DNA of 64,000 nucleotides from Hexactinellida sp. DTS-2022 (taxonomy: Eukaryota; Porifera; Hexactinellida), in assembly GCA_028753945.1 (NCBI GenBank), contig JAPNXP010000001.1:11460501-11524500 (forward strand), written 5' to 3'. Position numbers and translations under genes: made by a program. The notes under the pieces were generated by a model, which was given only the letters and a program-made list of their open reading frames with translations, ran no database searches and was not told where the DNA came from. Below, piece by piece: positions 55,008 through 64,000 of the stretch (position 1 is the stretch's first letter; each line of letters opens with the position of its first letter).

Positions 55008-56736
55008 ATGCATTTCGTTTCCGCAAGATCGGACATTGGCAAGAAAATTCAAAGCCTGTCAAGGCAAAACCGGATAGTTATTGATCCAAAAAATGAACTA
55101 ATCATTGAAGCTGTTGACGAAATTGTCGATACGGTTCAGCCCAATATTGTGACGAATGAATTTCCAAATGATCTAGACATTCCCCAATCCATCTATAAAT
55201 TCAGAAAATTCTCCCACATGAAATTCCTTAACCTCTGTCAGCCCAATTTCAGAAAAATTATCCTCAAAAACAGCCTCCCTCCAAACAATCAGATTTTAGA
55301 AAATTTTGAAAAATGGGTGACATCGATGGATGGCGGATGTCAAACAAAAGAGACCGCTTATCAGTCAAGACTAGTAATGACCAATATGATTACATCAATT
55401 GGACTAGCAAATATCATTACGCCAAATGTAGTCAATGAGTACTTTACCAAAAGGGACGATTTGATAGCGGCTACAATAAACGTTTATTTAAGGTATTTGT
55501 CCGACTTCCTACTATATTTGCATCAGGAATATCCTGACACATACACGATAGACAAATTCCAATTAATGAACCGGCGCATTTCCAGGTAAATCACATTCAG
55601 TTTAATTAAATGTCTGTAAACGGGGGTTACTTAGGTCCACAAGGTTGGCTTTGGCCCAAACTGAGCTAATGTATTGTAAACTTATATCTACTGATTTTCA
55701 GGTCATTATGGTTTGAGAAATTTGACTCAATGGTCATAAGGATATCACAAAATAACTTTTCCTTTGAAATTTCGCTGTTAAATAAACACACAAATGCCCT
55801 TAGAATATTGTATCGTAAATATCGATTTATATTGCGAATTTGCGACTATCTACTTGGAAAATGTTTGATAATTGATTACAATAATACGCCCCAGTTTAAG
55901 AGACTCAATTTTTATGAAATATAATTGCTACGCTTCTTGTAGATGGCATACAAGCCTAAAAAAGAAGGCACAGACCGAAAAAATAGTAAAAAGAAGAAAA
56001 ACTGAACATGAGTCATGTCAAAACAGAAAATACATCGAAAACTATTTAACTTCCTCACTAAGATGTGATTTGCTAAAATCGACAATAACATGCAACGCAG
56101 AGACGAAATTAACCCCAAATACATACTACGAATATAAAGCTGTATTAATTGGCGAAATACTATTCCGAAATGCGCAGAGGACCGGGTAGTGTGCGGAATG
56201 CAATGCAATGGAGTTGAAAATTCAGAGGAGGATGGGGAATTCAGAAAAATTAAAGTTTACAAACATAAAACCGGCTGTAATTTTTTGGATAGACTACCTG
56301 GAGAAGCAATAATGAGGTATGTGCAAAAGTTTTATCATTAATAGAAAATAACAACAACAGCAACAACGTTTTTCTTTCTTACACCGGGAAGAATATAACT
56401 CAACAAGGAGTACAGAATAGTTTAAATATATTAATGAAACGCACAGGTGTGCAAAGCACATTAACATCCACGCAATCAAGAATTGCGACAGCAACCCATA
56501 TTGCAACCTCAAAACCTGTAAAGTCGCAACTGGTTGCAGACTATATGGGGCATCAGGCAAGTACTTCTAAAAAATATTATATAGAAATAGGAGGAGGACA
56601 TCACCTCGTTAGAGCCTATGAAGCGATTGCCCCAAGGCATGAAAATAATTCACAATTAATAATGAGACTGGTGATGTGTTTGAGTAAATATAAAGGATAT
56701 AAATCAAAAATATTATATAGTTTGGGAATAGAATAA
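55008..56736 (+). pseudogene. Tyrosine recombinase (Crypton-like), unit B copy
   Basis: Exon 1 (55008-55585, ATG start MHFVSARS) encodes an N-terminal region and a core-binding-like domain with WVTSMDGGCQTKET. It ends TCCAG|GTAAAT. Joining to the acceptor before 55955 gives an in-frame run into SLKKKAQTEK. The rest shows tyrosine-recombinase motifs: NAQRTG (first Arg, about 56170), YKHKTG (Lys, about 56262), SRIATATH (second Arg, about 56478), ADYMGHQ (His, about 56550) and KKYY (Tyr, about 56575). A one-base frameshift at ACCGGGTAG (56183-56191), shared with unit A, and another near 56325 break the catalytic part, so I call it a pseudogene unless unusual splicing repairs it. An alternative acceptor at 55702 would read into 73 more codons. 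ACTTGAACGGGAT arrays lie on both sides. Confidence 0.6.
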
Positions 56737-56831
56737 ATATGGTGCAGAAAATTCAAAAGGTTTCAATTAAAAAATTATTGTAAATAAGGATATTCAAAAT
56801 ATTAATAAAAGGAAAGGAACTTAAGGTAATC

Positions 56832-57465
56832 TGTGTTAATGGACTTGAACGGGATTTGTGCACTTAACGGGATAATGGAGTGAAACGAGATTTATGCACT
56901 TAACGTGATAAATCAGGGGTTCGCAAACTTTTGTAGCATACCGGCCACACTTAGGTAAGGACATATCATTACCGGCCGCATCTAACAAAATTATTTTGAT
57001 GATTTTTTCGTATGAAACCTTTATAAAAATATATCAAATTTCCAGCAGTAAAGAATGTTAAAAAATCCTTAAAATGTACCAAAAATCAAAATTGTCATCG
57101 TAGAACATTTAGGCATTGCTGCTACCGGCCGCACCAAAGAAGCAATCCGGCCGCATGCGGCCTAAAAAGGCGAGTTTGCGAACCCCTGTGATAAATGGAC
57201 TTGAACGAGATTTGTGGACATAACGGGATGAATTGACCTAAAGGTAGTAGGGAACTTAACGGGATTAATGGGGTTGAAAGGGATTTGTGTACTTAACGGG
57301 ACCAATGTACTTAAGGGGATTAGGAGAAAAGAACGGGTCCAATGGACTTAACGGGGTGAATGGACAAAATGGGATGAATGGACTTAATGGGATAATTAGA
57401 CTTGAATGGGACAGTTTGGAATTAACAGCATTAGTGGACTTTTAACGGGATAACTAGAAAAAAAA
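56832..57465. repeat. ACTTGAACGGGAT minisatellite, right array (unit B)
   Basis: Degenerate 19-20 bp units as at 22222-22850, interrupted by the MITE at 56914-57188. Confidence 0.85.
56914..57188. mobile_element. hAT-like MITE inside the right minisatellite (unit B)
   Basis: CAGGGGTTCGCAAAC to GTTTGCGAACCCCTG with TGATAAAT on both sides. Shared with unit A. Confidence 0.88.
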
Positions 57466-57559
57466 TAGATTTTGTTAAATATAATATTTTGCCAATTAAC
57501 CCAAACTTTTTGCGAGAGTAATCAAATTTGGACTCAAATATACTGTTGGTTGATACAGT

Positions 57560-58079
57560 CAGGGATGGATCCAGCACAAAATATCTGGGGGGGTGCAATG
57601 CCCTGGGTTGGGCCTTAGAACTGTGGACGCCGTGGGAAGCGCCCGCGGGTCAACTGTGCCAGTTTTTGGACGGTCTTTTTAAAGAACTGCATTTAAGAAG
57701 GCATCTTTCAAGAAAGTTGAAATCTATTTAATATACGTAAAAGAAATCTATTATAAATTCATACATAACTGTAAATTAATAATTAATTAATTAAACTATC
57801 CATTAACCAACAATCACAATGAATCAACAGTCAACGATTAGTTAAAACAATTTTTTCCTGACATTTGATATACAACGTTCCAAAGTATTCACAGAAAAGA
57901 TAGGGAAGATAACTCTGATATATTTCGCTCAACCAACCTCGGAAATTGTGCCAGTCCCTATATATAATTTTTGGATTATATTATGAAATTATTGGTGGGG
58001 GGGGGGGGGGGGGGGGTTCGCACTAAGCCATTTCTGGGGGGTGCAACCCCCCTGAACCCCCCCGGTGGATCCATCCCTG
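57560..58079. mobile_element. hAT-like nonautonomous element at the B/C boundary
   Basis: CAGGGATGGATCCA to TGGATCCATCCCTG. Same insertion as 22948-23460 with a longer G homopolymer (about 57997-58017). Confidence 0.8.
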
Positions 58080-58086
58080 AATTATA

Positions 58087-58257
58087 CAGTGAACTCTCGT
58101 TCGTTATAACGAAGTGCTTGGGACCTGTAAATTCCTTCGTTATATCCGTATTTTTATTATAAGCTGATGATAATAATGCATTTCTGGGGGGAAATATATA
58201 ATTCGTTATAAGCAGTCATTTCGTTATATCTTACTTCGTCATAACGGGAATTCACTG
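58087..58257. mobile_element. TA-flanked MITE (Tigger/pogo-like), copy 3 (unit C)
   Basis: Same as 44-218 with small internal deletions. Confidence 0.75.
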
Positions 58258-58740
58258 TATATTCAATAGCTCTCGTTAATATGAATTTAACTTTTGTAAT
58301 ACCTACATTGCTACATCATAAATTAATACATATGACTGTTGGTTACCACCTCTACATGAAGAGCGCCAATGATATGTTATCCTAATGACAACTTAACAAA
58401 TTCTGACAAATGACAATTAGATGTTTCAGTCTGTTTGCTTCCCTTGCAAGGTTCTCAATAGGGCGGCATGGTTCAAGGGTATCCCAGCTGGCTATAATTT
58501 TTGGGATCATTTTAGGATATTTAACAAATCCAGAGGGTGGCCCAATAAGGTTTCCAAAATACGTTTTGAGGACCACCTTAAAATTTAATCTGATTCTTTT
58601 TTAACTAGTATTTTTCAGATTACCCTGTTTTATTTATCTATTTGGCCAAGAGCTGTGGGTCTGTGACCTATTTTACATTAGTACGTTTATAAACCGTTCA
58701 GTTAACGACAGGTATTTAGGTAGCCCAACAAGTGCATGAG
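58258..58740. other. Upstream region of NHL gene 7
   Basis: Carries the empty TTAA (58393-58396) and the dispersed block (about 58412-58590) that is only partly present upstream of genes 1 and 4. No gene. Confidence 0.55.
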
Positions 58741-59973
58741 ATGGCTAGTGCAAATGTGCGAGTAGAGAGTTCCTTCCTGTTAGAGGTGGAGAGAGCACGA
58801 GCAGAGGTACGGGAGAGAGTAGCCAGAGCTCACCAGGTGCTGCGAGAGAGAGAGACAGCACTGCTGTCAGAGCTGCAGCAGCTAGAGGATGTCTACAGGG
58901 GAGAGGGAGTAGACAGGCAAGTTGCTCAGCTGAGAGCAACCAAGGAACAGACTATTGCTACTCTCTCGGATAACAAGAACAAAGAGTTCCTTGCACAGCA
59001 CGTAGCTCTACTGGACACCCAGATGAGAGAGCTAGCAGCTGATCTCGAGACAGCCAGAGACAGGATGGGACGAGTGGAGCTGGAGTGGGATGGAGACCTG
59101 GAAGGAATACTGAGAGGGACAGGATCGATTCGAGTGAGAAGAGCACCTGACTACAGGGAGAAAGGAAATCCTGTGACGGTAGCTGGGAATCACAGAGAGG
59201 AGCCATCTACAACACCTGGAGAGTTCTGTTATCCTAAGTCAATCGCTATAGACTCTGATACGAATAATATTTATATTTGTGATGGAGAGAACAACCGAGT
59301 ACAAGTCTTTAGCGAATCTTTAGAATTCTCATTCGCTTTCAGTGAAGAGATGAATTTCCCAGTTGGTATCTGTATCTATCTTAGGAAAGTCTATGTCACT
59401 CAGTTTCTTGGTAGTTCTCTCACTGTATACTCTATCGAAGGTAGATACATACAATCAGTTGGAAGAAGAGGCGATAAAGAACTGGAATTTATTGCTCCTT
59501 GCGGAGTTGCTGTATCAACAGTGAATAATCTGATTTACATTTGTGACCGTTTGAACGATCGGATTCATTGTCTGAATTTGAATTTAACTTTCAATTCATT
59601 CATTTCTAAAGTTACCTATCCTAGAGATATCAAGCTGACACCACAAGATATTGTAGTGTTGACAGTTGGAAGTCCATATATCCAATTCTATGATTACTCA
59701 CATCAGCTGATTAGACAGATAGTAACACAAGATGGTAATCAGGTGATTGATCCTTGGCACTTCTGTCTAGACAGAGAATTCAATATTCTGATGACTGACT
59801 ACTCAGCTGATAGAGTTCTGATATTCTCCAACAGAGGACAACTGCTGCATAAGTTTGGGAAGAGAGGAGAGGGAAGAGGAGACCTTATCTCTCCTGCTGG
59901 TATAGCTGTGGATAGAGAAGATAGAATTGTAGTAGTGTCTCAGAATCCTAAACACTGTATTCAGTTTTTCTAA
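58741..59973 (+). CDS. Coiled-coil NHL-repeat protein, gene 7 (unit C), mosaic propeller
   Basis: Positional copy of genes 1 and 4, 410 aa, intact. Coiled coil about 5-130. The propeller begins with the gene-1 type signature (CYPK) and ends with the gene-4 type (DREFNILMTD, CIQFF). The middle, about 59461-59700, carries the gene-3/6 type residues (RRGDKELEF, IAPCG, CDRLNDR, GSPYIQF), and the DNA there is almost identical to gene 6. Private loop changes: CDGENNR, NFPV, QFLGSS, VTYPRD, VTQDGN (two residues shorter) and YSADR. Start at the ATG at 58741 with the same overlapping out-of-frame ATG as genes 1 and 4. The mosaic pattern suggests gene conversion between propeller types. Confidence 0.9.
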   Translation: MASANVRVESSFLLEVERARAEVRERVARAHQVLRERETALLSELQQLEDVYRGEGVDRQVAQLRATKEQTIATLSDNKNKEFLAQHVALLDTQMRELAADLETARDRMGRVELEWDGDLEGILRGTGSIRVRRAPDYREKGNPVTVAGNHREEPSTTPGEFCYPKSIAIDSDTNNIYICDGENNRVQVFSESLEFSFAFSEEMNFPVGICIYLRKVYVTQFLGSSLTVYSIEGRYIQSVGRRGDKELEFIAPCGVAVSTVNNLIYICDRLNDRIHCLNLNLTFNSFISKVTYPRDIKLTPQDIVVLTVGSPYIQFYDYSHQLIRQIVTQDGNQVIDPWHFCLDREFNILMTDYSADRVLIFSNRGQLLHKFGKRGEGRGDLISPAGIAVDREDRIVVVSQNPKHCIQFF

Positions 59974-60059
59974 TTGTTAACTATTTATACGGACATTTTA
60001 TTTGCCGATTCTTGACTATCCTAATTTTGAACCAATTGTGTAATTATGTAACCTTATAC

Positions 60060-60354
60060 CAGGGTTCCGCAACTTTCATTTATATCAGGCCACATAATCT
60101 TAACAAAATTTCCTCAGGCGCAAACAATATCGAGAAATTATTCGAAATTTATAACAAAACTATTATCTTGTTGTAATACTAGAATTATACTAATTTCTAA
60201 GCAAAAAGTGCATAAAGGACTCTAGTCAAAAGGTAATACAGTTAGAAATGTCTCTCAGACCACACATGATACAAATTTCCATTGGGCTATCAGGCCACAC
60301 ATAAGGTTGCTTCAGGACGCATGTGGCCTGAAAAACCTAGTTTGCGGAACCCTG
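60060..60354. mobile_element. hAT-like MITE after NHL gene 7
   Basis: CAGGGTTCCGC to GCGGAACCCTG with CCTTATAC/CCTTATAG-type flanks. Unit C copy. Confidence 0.8.
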
Positions 60355-61428
60355 CCTTATAGCAGGGCTACTAGCGGTAGGTGGGGCAGCATGGCTACGA
60401 AGAATTGGGCATTATTATCAGAATGCGAGCTATCAAATTAACAACTAATTTCAAAATATGAAGGATAAATATTACCTATATAAACATGTGTCGCTCTTTA
60501 TACAACCCTGCCTTATAGCATTCCAAATAGCCCGTATTATATCTACCCAGTGTAGGCTATTAGCATGCATTAATCTCAGCTGCAGACTCTAGCTTGTAGT
60601 TTGAGATAGGAGCAGTCCTCTGAGAGCTCCATGCCTTCATATTAAAAAAAAGTAACAACATATTTATACACCATATACACCCTCTCATAACCTACTGCTC
60701 ACCTGTGTGACATCAAAGCATAGCTAGTGGAACTTGTTTGAAATGCCTATATTTACTGATGAATCCATGAATGGAAAATTTAGTTGATAAAAGTTTTTTA
60801 CGAACTTGAAGATTCCATCCAATGTTTGCATCTTGTTAAGTTTTGAAATTGTTTGTCAGTTATCAGGAGAGTTTTCTGGTAACTAATCTTCAGCTAATAT
60901 GACATACACATACTATCTGGGTTTTTCGGACGCTTAGATGTCTCAGTCTAATTGCTGTCCTTGCAAGGTTATCAACAGGGCGGCATGGTTCAGGGGTATC
61001 CAGGCTGGTTAGAAATTGTTATGGAAGATATTTAACAAATCCAGAGGGTGGCCCTATAAGGTTTCCAAAAATGAGTTTTGAGGAACACCTTAAAACTTAA
61101 TCTGATTCTTAGTATTTTGTAGCTCACTCTGTTTTATTTATCTATTTGGCCAAGCACTGTGGCCTATTTTTTATTTAGTACGTTTCTAAAATCGTTCAGT
61201 TAATCAATAATGTTTGATGCATTGTACAAAATTATCCTATTTTCTGAAATTTGAGATATTATTTTCCTCTTGCGTTTTCCAAAACTCATTGAAATACTCG
61301 CAGTCCAATAATTCAGTTCGAATGTGCTTTAGCATTCTCCATTTCAACTTTTCGTAGATATGCTCCCACCTCTTCCTCAATTGTATCATATAATCTTTCA
61401 TCATATTTGAGGTATTAAAAAGTCCTTA

Positions 61429-61483
61429 GCGCATGCGTTACTCTACCCTTAGCGCATGCGCTACTTTCCTTTAGCGCATGCGC
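61429..61483. promoter_or_regulatory. Cluster of NRF1-like palindromes (unit C)
   Basis: GCGCATGCG at 61429, GCGCATGCGC at 61452-61461 and 61474-61483. Spacing as in unit B. Confidence 0.4.
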
Positions 61484-63795
61484 CACTCAAAATAATTAAA
61501 TAATATTATTATTATAATTTACTTATCCACCGATTATCGGCGTTTGTATTAAAAAACCTCGCTACTTTCTACCGATGGTGTTTTTTATAAACATAAAAAA
61601 ACAATCGGTAGAATATATGGATATTTTGCAACAATATAAGTATATAATGATTTGTGTCACTAAACTTTGTTCTTCTCTCCTTAAACCAGTTTTGAAATAT
61701 AGCAAGTTTGATTCTTGGATTTCAACTGATGATATAAGTACATCTAGATATCTCTCTGCTCCAGATTGGAATTGTAGCCTCTTGCAAGACCTCATCAAAT
61801 GTTTTTATTGGGGTTTGCATTTTATTTCCTCCGCTTATCGCTCGTTTTTGATAAAAATGGTCGACCTTTTCTCATTATTGACAAACTTTTTCCTTTGGTT
61901 GTTCAAATTGATAATTTGTGTTTCTTTAAAAGGTGGTGTCTCTATCTATAGCAAAAAATTATTTAGATTGAAATAATTTGTTATTTGATGTCTCAATTAA
62001 ATTGACTTATGAAGACAATAAAAGTTACAAAACCCCATTTCTCTGTTAATAGAATCCTGGTTTCGCTCTTTATGAAACAGCCAAAGAGTGTAATACTTTC
62101 GTTGGGGGCTGTGCTTAGTTCTCTCAGAGGAGAGCGAGGCTTTTAGCAGACTGAGTTATCTGCTGGCTGAGGTAAAAGCAGATAAATTACTCTGCAATTC
62201 AGAAATAGGCCCCTGGAGATCCTGAATCACTTGCGTCAGGGACAGGGGAACCGCTTGGCATTCCCACTCCATGCCCCAAATTGGGCTATGCCTGAGGGTG
62301 CGGAAACAACATGCAAGTATGAGCTGAGGCTTCCCTGAGGGTATAATCTGGCTGTGAGTCAGGAGACAGCCGGAGCTACCGCAGCCCTCTGTGAGGCGTA
62401 TTGATATATTTAATTAAGCTACACTCTGAATCGTAAGGATATAGTGGGGAGTCTGCATCTGACATCGATTTCGAATTTGAGTATGATTGTTGTGATGCGT
62501 TTAGTCAGCGAATTGGAATGTTGGCGAAAATCAATCGGAGATGAGCTGCTAACCGAACTAGGTACCGTATCGGGATTGTCAGGTGACGCCCTAAGCTTAA
62601 GCTGGAGTACAATTTGAAGGAGATCAAGCTAGTACACAGCATCAACAAAAAACAGAATTCCAGGAACAAAAGAATCAAAGAAATACTCTATATTCAATAC
62701 AGAAGTAACAAAAAGAACGTACAATCCCAATAGCACTATTATAGTAAGAAATTATTTCTCATCTCTATCTCTTCCATCTGGAAATACATATTAATTTTGG
62801 TTGATAGATTAGCTTTCTATTTCTTATCAATGTTATTTATCTAAGACTAAGTTTACACCAAAGAAAATCTAACAAACCGGATTTTCAAATTCGCATGCAA
62901 CTGGTAAATATATTTCGATAGTTTACTAACTACATTTGTTCTGTTTACTTGAAATTATAGTTGCTTTAACATTTTAATGATTAATTAATCCAACGTATCT
63001 ATTCTTTATTCCTAATGTCATGTATTGAATATTAATTATCTTTGTCACGGAATAATTATCGACTTTATTAATTGCTAATTTAGTTAGGCAAGCAAAAAGT
63101 ATTCGTAAAAGTGAAAGGGTCTTGGCCTGTGTTGGCCTGCGGCACTTATTCATAATTTCATAGCCAGGATATATAGTTAATTAAATAATCCTTTAGGATA
63201 CTAAATACACGCAATATTGGAATTAACAATGTCAATGCGAGTCAAAATCCTTCGCTCGCGCTCTACAGAAATATGATGTAAATTTAGAATTAACAAGAGC
63301 AAAGATTCCAATTGATCTTTTAAGTAAACAAGTATGCTCGATAGTGCATACGAATTTAGTATCAACCAACTTATGAGTATAAGTTGCTGACTTGCTGTTG
63401 TTAGTTAAGTTTGCGTTGTTGGTTGAATGATTGACAAAAAGCGACTGAGACCAAGGGCTCGTTTTGACTGATATTGGATTAAGCACATGAAATATATTGC
63501 ACTATGTACTAATAGTGCAGTATATAAGCTGTAGGGGCACAGGACCAATGGCGAGAGGACTCAGGTTCAGTTATCAAAAGTGCTTTGTAGAGTCAGAAGG
63601 TAGGTCTGGGTAGCTTCTCCCCTGCGACATACGTTATTTATGTGACCTTGAACGGGTTGAACCTCAGATTTGCTGCTCATATTTTGCTCTCATAATCGTA
63701 GATGTCCGCCACCCACCTAGTGTTACTGGATAGCCCTGCTGCAAGCATTAAGTTATCACAAATTTAATATATAATTAATGATAAACAATCAACAA

Positions 63796-64000
63796 TTAGA
63801 ATAACTGAATACAGTATTTAGGATTCTCAGACACTACTATAATTCTACCTTCTCTATCCACAGCTATACCAGCAGGAGAGATAAGGTCTCCTCTTCCCTC
63901 TCCTCTCTTCCCAAACTTATGCAGCAGTTGTCCTCTGTTAGAGAATATCAGAACTCTACCAGCTGATGAGTCAGTCATCAGAATATTGAATTCTCTGTCT
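63796..64000 (-). CDS. Coiled-coil NHL-repeat protein, gene 8 (unit C), partial
   Basis: C-terminal 67 codons plus stop of the inverted NHL gene equivalent to genes 2 and 5. The frame is open through the right edge, so the start lies outside. Visible loops are MTDSSAGRV and ISPAGIAV, which are gene-1/4/7-like rather than the SLAH and ISPTG of genes 2 and 5. This suggests that the inverted gene of unit C has also exchanged sequence with other paralogues or belongs to a further subtype. Confidence 0.85.
   Translation of the reverse strand, partial: DREFNILMTDSSAGRVLIFSNRGQLLHKFGKRGEGRGDLISPAGIAVDREGRIIVVSENPKYCIQLF

Larger units (their letters stand above)
23422..58040. repeat. Segmental duplication unit B
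   Basis: Same gene order as unit A, with long stretches that are almost base-for-base identical (for example 36900-38640 against 9250-10960). The extra length comes from insertions absent in A: 23800-24135, 24207-28805, 28891-29128, 38650-42208, 45477-48472, 51699-51970, 52859-53332 and 53831-54729. Matching empty sites in A (and C where visible) show that these arrived after the duplication or were lost elsewhere. Confidence 0.9.
59974..63795. other. Spacer between NHL genes 7 and 8 (unit C)
   Basis: Equivalent to 1844-7793 but without the minisatellite and the 828-bp insertion. Up to about 61.5 kb small indels resemble unit B; from about 62.45 kb they resemble unit A. No gene supported. 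Confidence 0.6.
58041..64000. repeat. Segmental duplication unit C (partial)
   Basis: The third copy runs from the right end of the hAT-like element through an NHL gene (+) into the first part of an inverted NHL gene, where the window ends. It lacks the Kolobok-like insertion and the 828-bp insertion of A. It also lacks the 19-bp minisatellite, which is replaced by about 100 bp of unrelated sequence near 63566-63670. Confidence 0.88.

Overview
The window is AT-rich animal nuclear DNA. It has spliced genes, polyadenylation signals, many nested DNA transposons and no operons. The dominant gene family is a run of intronless coiled-coil plus NHL beta-propeller proteins. I associate this family with the multi-copy NHL genes of glass sponges (Hexactinellida, Oopsacas-like). 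That assignment is from memory and is only an inference; a sponge or another early-branching animal is the safest reading.

Layout: the window is a tandem segmental duplication. Unit A (1-23421), unit B (23422-58040) and the start of unit C (58041-64000) carry the same genes in the same order. The first 39 bases are the tail of the preceding unit, so the array continues to the left as well as the right. Each full unit holds: NHL gene (+), a long spacer with a 19-bp minisatellite, NHL gene (-), NHL gene (+), a two-exon PM20D2-like M20 dipeptidase (+), a decayed tyrosine-recombinase-like N-terminal gene (+), a fuller tyrosine-recombinase gene (+) between arrays of a second minisatellite, and a hAT-like element. 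Unit B is 11 kb longer than unit A, mainly because of later insertions: a 4.6-kb TTAA-flanked (Kolobok-like) transposon with an intact 789-aa transposase, a 3.56-kb foldback element, a 3-kb dimeric hairpin repeat immediately upstream of the PM20D2 copy, and several MITEs. Unit B has also lost about 1.16 kb present in A.

Genes: seven complete or broken NHL loci plus one cut by the right edge are present. Their coiled-coil halves are almost invariant. Their propellers differ mainly at two loop positions per blade, and one gene (58741-59973) looks like a mosaic of two paralogue types. This is the best candidate for something undescribed: a tandem array of cytoplasmic propeller proteins whose putative binding face is diversified and reshuffled between copies. 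The PM20D2 copies keep the M20 metal-site motifs but lack the usual SHA-type dimerisation motif. The recombinase loci are decayed, each copy broken in different places.

Limits: identities were judged by eye. Intron, TSD and family calls for mobile elements rest on visible motifs only. No database or alignment was run.
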